Counted from the first letter of the stretch, positions 1 through 10,456 are shown. The stretch: 64,000 nt of DNA from Acinetobacter equi (GCF_001307195.1 NZ_CP012808.1:2480001-2544000); one strand, 5' to 3'. Program-made: numbers and translations. The notes: generated by a model not told the origin, from the sequence alone.

Positions 1-1260
1 ATCAAGTAATGTTACAATTCCTACACTTCGCATGACAGAATCATAACAAGCTTGTTCATTTGCAATAATGCCTTGAATACATTTTGTATCTAAACTTACT
101 ATCGCATTTTTCAATAAATCTACTGATTCATTAATACATACTGCAATAACAGGCTCCATAACATTTAACTGCAATTGCCCAGCTTCTGCTGCCATAGTCA
201 CAGATAAATCATTCCCAATAACTTTAAATGCAATTTGATTAACCACTTCAGGAATTACAGGATTTACTTTTGCTGGCATAATAGATGAGCCTGCTTGTAA
301 TTCTGGTAAACGAATTTCCCCTAAACCTGTCCGTGGTCCAGAGCTCAATAAGCGTAAATCATTACAAATTTTAGAAAGTTTAACAGCAAGGCGTTTTAAC
401 GTACTTGATAAGATAATAAATACGCCACAATCACTTGTCGCCTCAACATAATCTTCAGCACCGACCAACGGTAATCCAGTTACTCGGCTTAAATCTGCAA
501 CGGCAGCGACTGCATAACCTTTGGGTGTATTTACCCCTGTACCAATTGCAGTTGCTCCCATATTGACTTCAAGAAGTAATTGACGTGTTCGGTCAATCAA
601 TTTCAAATCTTCTTTAAGTAAAGTTGAATATGCACGGAATTCTTGTCCAAGAGTCATAGGAACTGCATCTTGTAATTGAGTACGTCCCATTTTTAAGACA
701 TGACTAAACTCTGCAACCTTCACATTAATTGAAGCGATTAACTGTCGCATAGCGTCAAATAAACTATCTAAACTATAGTATGTCGCTAAACGCAATGCTG
801 TCGGATAAACATCATTTGTAGACTGTGACTTATTTACATGATCATTCGGATGAATAACATTGTATTCACCTTTGCTATATCCCATACTTTCTAAAGCAAT
901 ATTGGCAATCACTTCATTAGTATTCATATTAATTGAAGTACCAGCTCCACCTTGGTAAATATCAAGTGGGAATGAAGCTGTCCAATTTTCAGGATGCTCG
1001 ATTAAACGATCTGCAGCAGATTGAATTGCTTCGCTCACCTCTTGAGATATTTTTCCAAATTTTAAATTGGTTTGAGCTGAAGCCTTTTTAACTTGTGCTA
1101 AAGCACGAATAAAGTATAAATTGGCCCCCACTTTTTGATTTGAAATTTGAAAGTTTTCTAAAGCGCGTAATGTATGTATGCCGTAATAACAATCAGCTGG
1201 AACCTCTTTATTACCAAGTAAATCATGCTCTGTTCTTGTTTTTCCAGTTTGGATCATCAT
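1..1260 (-). CDS. aspA: Aspartate ammonia-lyase, 3' end cut off by the window
   Basis: Cytoplasmic enzyme that converts L-aspartate to fumarate and ammonia. The minus strand is open for 420 codons from ATG at 1260 (a second ATG follows at 1257) to the window edge without a stop, so about 50 C-terminal residues of a family protein of about 470 are missing. The fumarase/aspartase signature [19 protein letters not shown] is readable, as are [19 protein letters not shown] and [11 protein letters not shown] upstream of it. The signature and the N-terminal [13 protein letters not shown] separate it from fumarase C and argininosuccinate lyase. It is divergent from putP across 856 bp, and both serve dicarboxylic and other amino-acid catabolism. 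Confidence 0.93.
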   Translation of the reverse strand, partial: MMIQTGKTRTEHDLLGNKEVPADCYYGIHTLRALENFQISNQKVGANLYFIRALAQVKKASAQTNLKFGKISQEVSEAIQSAADRLIEHPENWTASFPLDIYQGGAGTSINMNTNEVIANIALESMGYSKGEYNVIHPNDHVNKSQSTNDVYPTALRLATYYSLDSLFDAMRQLIASINVKVAEFSHVLKMGRTQLQDAVPMTLGQEFRAYSTLLKEDLKLIDRTRQLLLEVNMGATAIGTGVNTPKGYAVAAVADLSRVTGLPLVGAEDYVEATSDCGVFIILSSTLKRLAVKLSKICNDLRLLSSGPRTGLGEIRLPELQAGSSIMPAKVNPVIPEVVNQIAFKVIGNDLSVTMAAEAGQLQLNVMEPVIAVCINESVDLLKNAIVSLDTKCIQGIIANEQACYDSVMRSVGIVTLLD

Positions 1261-2116
1261 ATAGAAATACTCTCAATAATTTCATTGCACCATAATTGTG
1301 CTTTTAGTTTTATAACTTTTAATTTTAATGGTTACAAGCATTTTAAGTAATAATTATATTTTTATTACAAAATATATACTTACATCACATTTTTTGATCA
1401 ATTTGGGAATTAAAATAGTTATTTTTTATCCAAAAACTGATAAAAAGTATGATTCTATTGGTCCGAAATTGAATATCTTTATTATAATATTTTCATTTTT
1501 TTAATGATTACATCACAAACTTTAGATATAATTGTGATGTTAAAAGCACTATACGTAAAAATTTACTTAAATTTAAATAATATATAAAGGCAACAACTCA
1601 CACAATAAGATATTTTTTAAGCTCTTCTAGGATGATAAGAACATTAAAAGGATGATTTAAATCTTTAAAGTATTATCTATATTGATCTTTTGAGATCTTT
1701 AATTTTATTTATTTTTATTGCTTTAATTTACAAGATATTTAAACAAAAATATGAATAATTCTCTAAATTTTACACTAATAATAGTTAGTTATTCATTAAA
1801 AGTTTTGCAATGATTAATTAAACAAGCTCGATTACTCATTACTCAACTTATTTATAGTCAAAGGATACTGACAAAAACATGATCAATACTAAAAATCAAA
1901 ACATATTTCGATTGATTCCAATACATATTCACTCAAATTGCACTTATTCAATATGAAACTAATCATTATGGATTGCCTCAAAAATTATTTTGGAAAACTT
2001 GAATAAGCATATTTCATCATAATCTTTGGTGAATTTTATATTTAGTGCTTTTAATCATACGTAACTCATCATCTGGATAGATGATTCGTTTTGGATAGAC
2101 AAAGGATGGTATTTTT
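1261..2116. other. Long AT-rich divergent intergenic region aspA/putP
   Basis: These 856 bp separate the starts of aspA (minus) and putP (plus), so promoters for both must lie here. No coding region, tRNA or known riboswitch was recognised. The only clear local structure is an inverted repeat close to putP (listed separately). Poly-A/T runs are frequent. Confidence 0.6.
2068..2085 (+). promoter_or_regulatory. Inverted repeat upstream of putP
   Basis: ATCATC-TGGATA-GATGAT is a perfect 6-bp inverted repeat with a 6-nt loop, 31 bp before the putP start codon. It could be an operator half-site pair or a leader hairpin. The role is inference only. Confidence 0.3.
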
Positions 2117-3631
2117 ATGAGTCAATTAAATCCAACGTTAATGACGTTTATTCTCTATATTATTGCAATGATTGCAATTGGTTTATATGCCTATAGGGCC
2201 ACTAAAAACTTCGATGATTATATTTTAGGTGGACGAAGCTTAGGCAGTGTTGTTACTGCTTTATCTGCTGGTGCATCAGACATGAGTGGTTGGCTACTAA
2301 TGGGCTTACCCGGAGCAATCTATTTATCTGGATTATCTGAATCATGGATTGCAATTGGATTAATTATTGGAGCTTGGCTAAATTGGCTTTTTGTTGCTGG
2401 TCGACTTCGTATCCATACCGAAGTGCAAAATAATGCATTAACACTCCCTGATTATTTTACTAGCCGCTTTGGTGATACTAAAAAAATTCTACGTTGTACT
2501 TCAGCAATTGTAATTTTAATATTTTTCGCCATTTATTGTGCTTCAGGTATGGTTGCTGGTGCTCGTTTATTTGAAAGCTTATTTGGCTGGTCATATACAA
2601 CTGCCTTATGGATTGGTGCAATTGCGACCATCAGCTATGTTTGTATTGGTGGTTTCTTAGCCATTAGCTGGACAGATACCTTTCAAGCTGGCTTAATGAT
2701 TTTTGCTCTACTTTTAGCACCCATCATGACTTATTTAGCAATAGATAATCATGCAATAGAAATCAATACATTAATTAATACTGCACGCCCTACTGCAAAT
2801 TATTTGATGTCTAATTTAAGTATTGTTGCCATTATTTCATCTATGGCATGGGGCTTAGGCTATTTTGGACAACCACATATTCTTGTCCGTTTCATGGCTG
2901 CAGATTCAGTAAAATCTATTCCTGCTGCACGTCGTATTGGTATGACATGGATGATTTTATGTCTTGCTGGTGCTGTAGCCGTAGGATATTTCGGTATTGC
3001 TTACTTCCAAGCTTATCCTGAACTAGCTGCCACCGTACAATCTAATCCTGAAACGATTTTCATGGAATTAACTAAAATTTTATTCAATCCATGGATTGCA
3101 GGCATTATTCTAGCAGCGATCTTAGCTGCCGTAATGAGCACTCTCAGTTGCCAATTACTCGTATGTTCTAGCACATTAACTGAAGACTTATACAAAGGCT
3201 TTTTTAGAAAAAATGCATCTCAAACTGAATTGGTTTGGGTTGGTCGTTTCATGGTTCTAGCTATTGCTGTACTTGCAATTGCTCTCGCGTTTAACCCAAA
3301 TAGTAAAGTACTTGGCTTAGTTGCTTATGCTTGGGCTGGTTTTGGTGCTGCATTTGGTCCACTTATCATCTTATCTTTATTTTGGAAACGTATGACCCTA
3401 AACGGTGCTATTGTCGGAATGATTGTTGGTGCAGTGACTGTGATTGTATGGAAAAACGTGATGGCACATACAGGCTTATATGAAATTGTTCCTGGCTTTA
3501 TATTGTCTACACTCTGTATTGTTGTTGTGAGCTTATTAGGTAAAAAACCTGATGCTTCAGTAACAAAACGTTTTGATGATGCCAATGAGCTTTATCATAA
3601 AGAAATGTTAGAACTCAAAAATTCTAAATAA
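2117..3631 (+). CDS. putP: Sodium/proline symporter
   Basis: Inner-membrane sodium:solute symporter (SSF family) that imports proline for the PutA pathway. The protein is 504 aa, the usual PutP length, with about 12-13 hydrophobic segments. Family motifs seen are GGRSLGSVVTALSAGASDMS near residue 40, the SSF signature region WGLGYFGQPHILVRFMA near 245, and STLSCQLLVCSSTLTEDLYK near 345. The start ATG is preceded by AAAGGATGG (2101-2109) at good spacing. The gene shares a bidirectional terminator with the Lrp-type regulator and lies beside putA, which fixes the substrate assignment. Confidence 0.93.
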   Translation: MSQLNPTLMTFILYIIAMIAIGLYAYRATKNFDDYILGGRSLGSVVTALSAGASDMSGWLLMGLPGAIYLSGLSESWIAIGLIIGAWLNWLFVAGRLRIHTEVQNNALTLPDYFTSRFGDTKKILRCTSAIVILIFFAIYCASGMVAGARLFESLFGWSYTTALWIGAIATISYVCIGGFLAISWTDTFQAGLMIFALLLAPIMTYLAIDNHAIEINTLINTARPTANYLMSNLSIVAIISSMAWGLGYFGQPHILVRFMAADSVKSIPAARRIGMTWMILCLAGAVAVGYFGIAYFQAYPELAATVQSNPETIFMELTKILFNPWIAGIILAAILAAVMSTLSCQLLVCSSTLTEDLYKGFFRKNASQTELVWVGRFMVLAIAVLAIALAFNPNSKVLGLVAYAWAGFGAAFGPLIILSLFWKRMTLNGAIVGMIVGAVTVIVWKNVMAHTGLYEIVPGFILSTLCIVVVSLLGKKPDASVTKRFDDANELYHKEMLELKNSK

Positions 3632-3644
3632 TATCCATTCAAAT

Positions 3645-3670
3645 AAAAAAGGGCTTTACTGCCCTTTTTT
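3645..3670. terminator. Bidirectional terminator putP / lrp-type gene
   Basis: AAAAAAGGGC-TTTACT-GCCCTTTTTT forms a stem with an A-tract on one side and a T-tract on the other, so it can act on both strands. It sits between two convergent genes and just overlaps the last codon of the regulator. Confidence 0.85.
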
Positions 3671-4148
3671 ATTTTTTAAATTTAATTTTTGAACTTTCTT
3701 TAATGACTTCCATGACAGGATAACTACGCGTTTCTTTTACAGAAGGAAGTTTCCATAAGATATGACCTGAAATCTTTCGATACTCCTCCATACTCGCACA
3801 GCGAATTTTAATCACAAAATCGAACCCGCCACTAATCATATGGCATTCAACAATTTCAGGATAATCTCCTACTGCTATGGAAAAATCTTCTAGAGCATTT
3901 GGTGTTGTTCGATCTAAAAGCACTTCTACAAATACAACAAAATTATTATTTAATTTTTCAGGATTTAATTTAGCTTCATAACCTAGAATATATCCATCTT
4001 TCGTTAATTTTTGAACTCTTGCAAGCACCGCTGTTGGCGATAAATTTACCTCTTCAGCGAGTTTAATATTCGAAATTCGACCATCATTTTGTAAAATATC
4101 AAGAATACGAATATCCGTTCGATCTAATCCTATTATGCTTCCTGCCAT
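3669..4148 (-). CDS. Lrp/AsnC-family regulator, probable proline-utilisation regulator
   Basis: DNA-binding regulator of 159 aa with the two-domain Lrp layout. An N-terminal HTH (about residues 7-60, LDRTDIRILDILQNDGRISN then LSPTAVLARVQKL) is followed by an AsnC/RAM effector domain (about 70-150). The gene is divergent from putA (122 bp apart) and convergent with putP. Because the adjacent PutA lacks a ribbon-helix-helix domain, this protein is the likely local proline-responsive regulator, as in other bacteria where PutR/Lrp-type activators sit beside putA. The family is clear from the sequence; the target and ligand are inferred from position. Confidence 0.85.
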   Translation of the reverse strand: MAGSIIGLDRTDIRILDILQNDGRISNIKLAEEVNLSPTAVLARVQKLTKDGYILGYEAKLNPEKLNNNFVVFVEVLLDRTTPNALEDFSIAVGDYPEIVECHMISGGFDFVIKIRCASMEEYRKISGHILWKLPSVKETRSYPVMEVIKESSKIKFKK

Positions 4149-4270
4149 TTGAGTTTTCCTCTAAATATAATCTTAAAAATAGTGAGTTGTTCGTCAATTT
4201 TTTTGTAATGATAAATTAAATCTAGTAATTCACTCAATTTAATTTAGTTGTCACAGGGTGCGACGTAAAA

Positions 4271-7200
4271 ATGATGGAAAATCAAAATCAAATGAATAAA
4301 GCACATGCTTTACCAATCACTTTACTCAAAAAAAAGACTACATTTGAGCAAAAAATTAATACAGCATGGCGTCAAGCTGAACCTGCATGCATTGAAAATT
4401 TACTTCTGCATAGTGAAATTTCCCCTGATGCTGATATACGTATTCATCAAACAGCATTCACCCTAGCTACAGCATTACGTGAAAAAAAAGATGCTTCGGG
4501 TAAAGCTGGTATTGTCCAAGGTTTATTACAAGAATTTTCTTTATCTTCTCAAGAAGGTATTGCGCTGATGTGTCTAGCAGAAGCCTTATTACGTATTCCA
4601 GATACAGCGACTCGTGACTTACTCATCCGCGATAAAATTAATCAAGGAAATTGGAAAGAACATTTAGGACAAAGCAATCTTCTGTTTGTGAATGCTGCAG
4701 CATGGGGATTAATGCTAACTGGTAAACTCTTGACGCCTCAATCTAAAAGTTTATCAGGCTTACTTACAGGGCTTTTAGCACGTAGTGGTCGTGGTGTTAT
4801 TCGTAAAGCCGTAGATGTTGCTATGCGCATGATGGGCGAACAATTTGTTACTGGTGAAACCATACAAGAAGCATTAAAAAATGCACAAATTTTAGAAGCT
4901 AAAGGCTTTCAATATTCATATGATATGTTAGGTGAAGCTGCACTAACTGAACATGATGCAGAACGTTATTATATTGACTATACCAATGCTATTCATGCAA
5001 TTGGTCAAGCCTCTAAAGATAAAGGCGTTTATGATGGTCCTGGTATTTCAATCAAACTCTCTGCGCTTCATCCACGTTATCAACGTGCTCAAATTTCACG
5101 TGTACACGATGAATTATTCAATAAAGTTTTAAATCTAGCCGTCCTCGCTAAACAATATGATATTGGTCTCAATATTGATGCAGAAGAAACAGATCGTTTA
5201 GAAATTTCACTAGAGTTACTAGAGCGCTTATGTTTTGTTCCAGAACTGCAAGATTGGAAAGGTATTGGCTTCGTTATTCAAGCCTATCAAAAGCGTTGTT
5301 TCTATGTCATTGACTACATTATTGATTTAGCAAAACGCAGCCAAAAACGCTTAATGATACGTCTTGTTAAAGGTGCTTATTGGGATAGTGAAATTAAGAA
5401 AGCACAAATTGATGGGATGGATGACTATCCTGTTTTTACACGCAAAGTGCATACAGACTTATCTTATATCGCATGTGCCAAAAAACTATTAGCAGCCTCT
5501 GAATATATCTTCCCTCAATTTGCGACACATAATGCACAAACTCTTGCAACTATTTATGAGCTTGCAGAACCTACGCAATACTATGTTGGACAATATGAAT
5601 TTCAATGTCTACATGGTATGGGTGAACCACTTTATGAACAAGTTGTAGGTGATAAATCACAAAATAAGTTAGGCATTCCATGTCGTATTTATGCACCTGT
5701 GGGTAATCATGAAACACTCTTAGCTTATTTAGTCCGTCGCTTACTCGAAAATGGTGCAAATACATCCTTTGTAAATCGAATTGCCGATCAATCGCTCAAT
5801 ATTGAAGATTTAATCGAAAACCCTCGATTAACTATTTTAAATACAGCGAAACAAGAACTAATTGTAGGATTAAAACATCCATCAATTCCATTTCCAAAAG
5901 ATTTGTATGGAAATAATCGTAAGAATTCGTCTGGAGTCGATTTAGCCAATAATCATGACTTAACAGTCTTAAATGATATTGCACAAAACTTTCTTCAGGT
6001 TCAACTTGAATCCTCTCCATTAGGTGAAAATTTTGATGATTTAACGTCAAATACACCTATTCCAATTATTAATCCTGCAAATCATCAAGATACTGTTGGC
6101 TTTGTCCAAGAAGCAACATTAGAGCATGTTGAAGTTGCACTCAATAATGCTTTATTAGCATCAACTGATTGGAAGAATCTTTCTAAAGATACTCGTGCTG
6201 AATATCTAAAAAAAGCAGCCGATTTAATGGAATCTCGCCTTATGCAACTCATGGCTCTCTTGAGTCGTGAAAGTGGAAAAACTTATGCAAATGCAATTGC
6301 CGAAGTACGCGAAGCAATAGATTTCTTAAGATACTATGCCGCACAAATTTTAGATCTACATGAATCTACACAAATTGAACCTTTAGGTACTGTTTTATGT
6401 ATCAGTCCTTGGAATTTTCCACTCGCTATTTTTAGTGGGCAAATTGCCGCTGCACTTGTAGCAGGAAATACCGTTATAGCAAAACCTGCTGAACAAACAC
6501 CACTTGTTGCAGCAATGGCAGTTGAAATTTTATGGGAAGCAGGTATTCCTAAATCGGTCATTCAGTTATTGCCAGGCCGTGGTGAAACGATAGGTGCTCA
6601 ATTAAGTACAGATGATAGAATTCACGGCATTATGTTTACAGGTTCTACTGAAGTCGCACGAATCTTACAAAAAACTTTAGCAAAACGTATAAGCCATTCT
6701 GGGCAGCCTATTCCTCTTATTGCGGAAACAGGTGGTCAAAATGCCATGATTGTTGATTCTTCCGCGCTTACTGAACAAGTCATTATAGATGTTGTAAATT
6801 CAGCTTATGATAGTGCTGGTCAACGCTGTTCAGCCCTACGTATTCTTTGCGTTCAAGAAGATAGTGCTGACAATGTCATTACAATGCTTAAGGGCGCTAT
6901 GTCACAGCTCAATGTCGGCAATCCATATCTATTAAAAACAGATATAGGACCTGTAATTGATGGCGAAGCTCAAAAAACCATTCAGTGTCATATTGAGAAA
7001 ATGCGTTCTAAAGGCTATAAAATTCATCAGCTCATGCATTTAGAGAATCAAAGTGATCTAACTTTAGGTACGTTTATTCCACCAACATTAATTGAACTTC
7101 AAAACCTCAATGACCTTGAGCGTGAGGTTTTTGGTCCTGTTTTACACGTCATTACTTATAAATATGGACAATTGGAAACACTCATTGACCAAATTAATGC

Positions 7201-8005
7201 TAAAGGCTATGGTCTCACCATGGGCCTACATACCCGTATTGATGATACGATTCAGACTGTAGTCAACAAAGCTGAAGTGGGTAATTTATACATTAATCGG
7301 AATATTGTTGGTGCTGTTGTAGGTGTTCAACCCTTTGGTGGCGAAGGTTTATCTGGTACAGGTCCGAAAGCAGGTGGTCCACTGTATTTGTATCGACTTA
7401 TGCAACACTGTGATCAAAAAAAATTAGCTCAGCCTTTTTCAACTCAAGATTCACAACAAATTTCAGATCATTCAACTTATATTTTATTCAAGGAATGGGT
7501 AAATACCACTTTCCCAAATCAAGACATTACATTCCCTGAGCCTTTTTGCGCTGGACAACGTTTTGAGCTTCAGGGACCAACAGGTGAAAGTAATCAATAT
7601 CTAGTTGTAGCTCGTAAAAAAGTTCTTTCTTTAGCAACAAATGAACTCGATCAAATTCATCAGCTTTTGGCTATATTTGCGGTTGGTAGTCAACCTGTAA
7701 TTTTAGCTAATAATGCATTTGTTCTTAAAAATTTACAGACTATGCCAGCTAAAGTTGCTCAATCTTTTGTAATGATTCATGATTTAGAACAAGATGATTT
7801 TGACGCTGTGATTCATCATGGGCATCAACAAGAACTCCAAGAGTTACAACTCACCATTGCAGAGCGAAATGGTGCCATTGTTGGAATTACGCATTTAGAA
7901 TCTAGTGAAACTTATATCCCACTAGAACGTTTAGTCATCGAACGAGCAATCAGTATTAATACTGCTGCTGCTGGTGGAAATGCAAGCTTAATGACCATGA
8001 GTTAA
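4271..8005 (+). CDS. putA: Bifunctional proline dehydrogenase / P5C dehydrogenase
   Basis: Oxidises proline to pyrroline-5-carboxylate (FAD) and then to glutamate (NAD). The protein has 1244 aa. The PRODH barrel spans about residues 190-490, with GISIKLSALHPRY and RLVKGAYWDSEIKKAQ near 363. The aldehyde-dehydrogenase domain spans about 590-1060, with ISPWNFPLAIF near 711 and catalytic Cys in SAGQRCSALR near 853. A C-terminal extension follows. Compared with the about 1320 aa E. coli protein it lacks the N-terminal ribbon-helix-helix repressor domain, so it should be catalytic only. The Shine-Dalgarno sequence is weak, and ATG at 4274 is an equally possible start. Confidence 0.95.
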   Translation: MMENQNQMNKAHALPITLLKKKTTFEQKINTAWRQAEPACIENLLLHSEISPDADIRIHQTAFTLATALREKKDASGKAGIVQGLLQEFSLSSQEGIALMCLAEALLRIPDTATRDLLIRDKINQGNWKEHLGQSNLLFVNAAAWGLMLTGKLLTPQSKSLSGLLTGLLARSGRGVIRKAVDVAMRMMGEQFVTGETIQEALKNAQILEAKGFQYSYDMLGEAALTEHDAERYYIDYTNAIHAIGQASKDKGVYDGPGISIKLSALHPRYQRAQISRVHDELFNKVLNLAVLAKQYDIGLNIDAEETDRLEISLELLERLCFVPELQDWKGIGFVIQAYQKRCFYVIDYIIDLAKRSQKRLMIRLVKGAYWDSEIKKAQIDGMDDYPVFTRKVHTDLSYIACAKKLLAASEYIFPQFATHNAQTLATIYELAEPTQYYVGQYEFQCLHGMGEPLYEQVVGDKSQNKLGIPCRIYAPVGNHETLLAYLVRRLLENGANTSFVNRIADQSLNIEDLIENPRLTILNTAKQELIVGLKHPSIPFPKDLYGNNRKNSSGVDLANNHDLTVLNDIAQNFLQVQLESSPLGENFDDLTSNTPIPIINPANHQDTVGFVQEATLEHVEVALNNALLASTDWKNLSKDTRAEYLKKAADLMESRLMQLMALLSRESGKTYANAIAEVREAIDFLRYYAAQILDLHESTQIEPLGTVLCISPWNFPLAIFSGQIAAALVAGNTVIAKPAEQTPLVAAMAVEILWEAGIPKSVIQLLPGRGETIGAQLSTDDRIHGIMFTGSTEVARILQKTLAKRISHSGQPIPLIAETGGQNAMIVDSSALTEQVIIDVVNSAYDSAGQRCSALRILCVQEDSADNVITMLKGAMSQLNVGNPYLLKTDIGPVIDGEAQKTIQCHIEKMRSKGYKIHQLMHLENQSDLTLGTFIPPTLIELQNLNDLEREVFGPVLHVITYKYGQLETLIDQINAKGYGLTMGLHTRIDDTIQTVVNKAEVGNLYINRNIVGAVVGVQPFGGEGLSGTGPKAGGPLYLYRLMQHCDQKKLAQPFSTQDSQQISDHSTYILFKEWVNTTFPNQDITFPEPFCAGQRFELQGPTGESNQYLVVARKKVLSLATNELDQIHQLLAIFAVGSQPVILANNAFVLKNLQTMPAKVAQSFVMIHDLEQDDFDAVIHHGHQQELQELQLTIAERNGAIVGITHLESSETYIPLERLVIERAISINTAAAGGNASLMTMS

Positions 8006-8024
8006 ACTCAAATGAAGTAGTGAT

Positions 8025-8054
8025 AAAAGCCAAATTTTCGAGTTTGGCTTTTTT
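8025..8054 (+). terminator. putA terminator
   Basis: AAAAGCCAAA, loop TTTTCGAG, TTTGGCTTTTTT directly downstream of the putA stop codon; a classic rho-independent structure. Confidence 0.85.
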
Positions 8055-8164
8055 ATTGCTTTTAAATCATCTGAAAGCATAGATTTTCACAATTAAATTA
8101 AGCGTTCCGATAGAAACTTTGCTACCATTCTTTTTTTAAAAATATTTGTGATTTTTTACTGTAT

Positions 8165-9247
8165 ATGACTTCATCTTATCAGCAACAACTTGATGCAAAA
8201 GTTGAACGTATTTCAGCGCAATTTGCCGAATTTAATCCACCTTCTTTAGAAGTATTCCCTTCATCAGAACAAAACTTTCGTATGCGTGCCGAATTCCGTA
8301 TTTGGCATACAGATAACGATATGTTTTATGCCATGTTTGAACGTGATGAAGATAATCAAAAGAAAGTCATTCGTATTGATGAATTTCCTATCGCAGATAA
8401 AAATATTAATCAATTGATGCCTGTCTTATTGGCTGAAATCAAAGCGAATCCATTACTTGCTAACCGCTTATTTGAAATTGATTTTTTATCGACATTAAAA
8501 GGTGAAATGCTTGTTACACTTATTTACCATCGTAAATTAGAACAAGATTGGGAAAATACGGCTCGTCAACTTGCAGAAAAACTAAATATCAAAATTATTG
8601 GTCGTAGTCGTGGGCAAAAACTTGTACTTTCAGAAGATTATGTTGTAGAAGAATTAACGGTTTTTGACCGTCAATTTGCTTATAAACAGATTGAAAGTAG
8701 TTTTACTCAACCGAATGCTGAAGTATGCAAAAAAATGCTTGAATGGGCGTGTAATGCCGCACCTCAATCAGAGCAAGATTTACTTGAACTCTACTGTGGT
8801 AATGGTAACTTCACCTTACCTCTTTCTACTAAATTTAACCGTGTTTTAGCAACTGAACTTGCAAAATCTTCAGTTTATGCAGCACAGTGGAATATTGAAA
8901 AAAATAATATTCATAATATTCAAGTCGCTCGATTATCTGCCGAAGAATTTACTCAAGCATACAACGGCGAACGTGAATTTAGACGCTTACAAGAAGCTGA
9001 AATTGACATGAGTTCATATCAGTTTGATACCGTATTTGTTGATCCTCCTCGTGCAGGTATTGACGATGACACACTGAAACTTTTACAACGTTTTAACCGC
9101 ATTATTTATATTTCATGTAATCCTGATACGTTATATGAAAATCTAAAAATATTATCAAAAACACACAATGTGACAAAGTTCGCATTATTTGATCAATTCC
9201 CTTATACCCACCATGTTGAGTCGGGAATATTACTTGAAAAGATTTAA
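8165..9247 (+). CDS. trmA: tRNA (uracil-5-)-methyltransferase
   Basis: SAM-dependent enzyme that makes m5U54 in the T-loop of tRNAs. The 360 aa length matches TrmA, and the N-terminal [10 protein letters not shown] motif near residue 38 is specific to TrmA rather than RlmC/RlmD. Visible catalytic parts are the SAM site ELYCGNGNF (about 208), FVDPPRAG (about 290), the nucleophile region YISCNPDTL (about 315) and the C-terminal HHVESG with the base Glu (about 350). It is transcribed alone between two terminators. No strong Shine-Dalgarno precedes the ATG. Confidence 0.95.
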   Translation: MTSSYQQQLDAKVERISAQFAEFNPPSLEVFPSSEQNFRMRAEFRIWHTDNDMFYAMFERDEDNQKKVIRIDEFPIADKNINQLMPVLLAEIKANPLLANRLFEIDFLSTLKGEMLVTLIYHRKLEQDWENTARQLAEKLNIKIIGRSRGQKLVLSEDYVVEELTVFDRQFAYKQIESSFTQPNAEVCKKMLEWACNAAPQSEQDLLELYCGNGNFTLPLSTKFNRVLATELAKSSVYAAQWNIEKNNIHNIQVARLSAEEFTQAYNGEREFRRLQEAEIDMSSYQFDTVFVDPPRAGIDDDTLKLLQRFNRIIYISCNPDTLYENLKILSKTHNVTKFALFDQFPYTHHVESGILLEKI

Positions 9248-9273
9248 ACAATTTATTTCATTGTAAACAAAAC

Positions 9274-9308
9274 AAAAAGGAAGGTATTTTAATACTCTTC
9301 CTTTTTTA
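9274..9308 (+). terminator. trmA terminator
   Basis: AAAAAGGAAG-GTATT-TT-AATAC-TCTTCCTTTTTT forms a long stem with one bulged base and a T-tract, 27 bp after the trmA stop. Confidence 0.8.
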
Positions 9309-9487
9309 TTTTATATTGCATTGTTTTATAAGTATTTAAAATTATTTTTTTATAAAAAATTATTATTAAATTATACCTTGGTCTTTTTAATAAATAAGCA
9401 ACTAGATATTTATTAGATGAAAGATACTTGCATTATTTTTTATTTTGTTTATATTTCGAGCTATGTTAGGTTGCATATGTAGGCTCT

Positions 9488-9712
9488 ATGAGTTTTTGGC
9501 AAAAGTTGTTTTCTAATGAACAACAAAACGAGCATAAGAATCAAATTGCTTGTGTTGAAAATGATTGCTCTTGTAAATCCAATGAACAACTGATTGACGC
9601 TTTATTAAAAGCAACAGATGAAGATGTCATTATTGGAATCAAAAAGGTTCTTGCTTCTCGAGGTTATAGCCGTAAAGAGTTAAATGAACTGCAGCATCTA
9701 CCATTACAATAG
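9488..9712 (+). CDS. Small hypothetical protein with Cys cluster
   Basis: A 74 aa protein with no recognised family. Residues about 22-29 read CVENDCSC, a closely spaced Cys cluster of the kind that can bind a metal. The C-terminal half (DALLKATDEDVIIGIKKVLA and onward) looks like an amphipathic helical segment. It is flanked by terminators on both sides, so it is a monocistronic unit, which supports its being real. TAGG lies a few bases before ATG 9488. The function is unknown. Confidence 0.65.
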   Translation: MSFWQKLFSNEQQNEHKNQIACVENDCSCKSNEQLIDALLKATDEDVIIGIKKVLASRGYSRKELNELQHLPLQ

Positions 9713-9719
9713 ATGATCT

Positions 9720-9750
9720 AAAAAGCACTTAGTTAACTAAGTGCTTTTTT
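9720..9750 (+). terminator. Palindromic terminator after the 74-aa gene
   Basis: AAAAAGCACTTAGTT and its mirror AACTAAGTGCTTTTTT form an uninterrupted palindrome centred on GTTAAC, ending in a T-tract, 8 bp after the stop codon. Confidence 0.85.
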
Positions 9751-9913
9751 AATTTGAATTACTTTTTTATTTTTTCTCCGATCAATTCGTTTCATAATAA
9801 GAACATTACATTTAATTATGAATTATCCGCTCTTGAGAGTCGCAATATTCATCAACTCGCAGTAAAATTAAAGATCTAATCACAATTATTCATTAAATTG
9901 GGCTAGCAAAAGA

Positions 9914-10456
9914 ATGCTTAAGCGTAGGCAAAAACAACGATACCCCTTAGGGGCTCATTTAATCGTTAAACATTTTGGCTATACCCATCATGGGATCTAT
10001 GCGGGTCGTGGACGTGTAATCCATTACTCAGGATTTGCACATCTTTTTAAAAAGCATCCCATTGAAATGACATCAATCGATAAATTTAGCTTTGGGAAAA
10101 CAATTAAAATCCAACGTTACGCCAATCCTAAATATAAAGGTCGTCAAGTTATACGGCGTATGCGAAGCCGTATGCATGAAAATAACTATCATCTTATTAT
10201 TAACAATTGCGAACATTTATGCACGTGGGCAATTACAGGTGTTGAAAGCAGTCCTCAAGTCATCAAAATGATGAATCGCTTAACAACAATTGGTTATGTA
10301 AGTTCTGTCATGAGTTATATGAACAGCATGATCCTTACAATTGCAACAACCTGCTTTGCACTCGTGTTTTATATCAAAAAGAAATTACGTCAAAAAGCAA
10401 AAATGAAAATGCCAACCTATCTTTATTTAAAAAGCAAGGAACATAAAAATCATTAA
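9914..10456 (+). CDS. LRAT/NC-domain protein with C-terminal membrane segment
   Basis: A 180 aa protein with the NlpC/P60-like fold of lecithin retinol acyltransferase homologues. THHGIYAGRGRVIHYSG places the conserved His residues at about 26 and 37, and NNCEHLCTWA places the catalytic-type Cys at about 99. A hydrophobic segment (about residues 132-155, MILTIATTCFALVFYI) and a very basic tail follow, so it is probably membrane anchored. Bacterial LRAT homologues are mostly uncharacterised cysteine hydrolases or acyltransferases acting on lipids. The catalytic triad-like residues are all present. The Shine-Dalgarno is weak, and the substrate is unknown. Confidence 0.75.
   Translation: MLKRRQKQRYPLGAHLIVKHFGYTHHGIYAGRGRVIHYSGFAHLFKKHPIEMTSIDKFSFGKTIKIQRYANPKYKGRQVIRRMRSRMHENNYHLIINNCEHLCTWAITGVESSPQVIKMMNRLTTIGYVSSVMSYMNSMILTIATTCFALVFYIKKKLRQKAKMKMPTYLYLKSKEHKNH

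Noticed and set aside
1261..2116. Possible small RNA or gene in the long aspA-putP spacer
   Set aside because: No convincing structure, terminator or coding pattern; only the short inverted repeat at 2068-2085 stands out.
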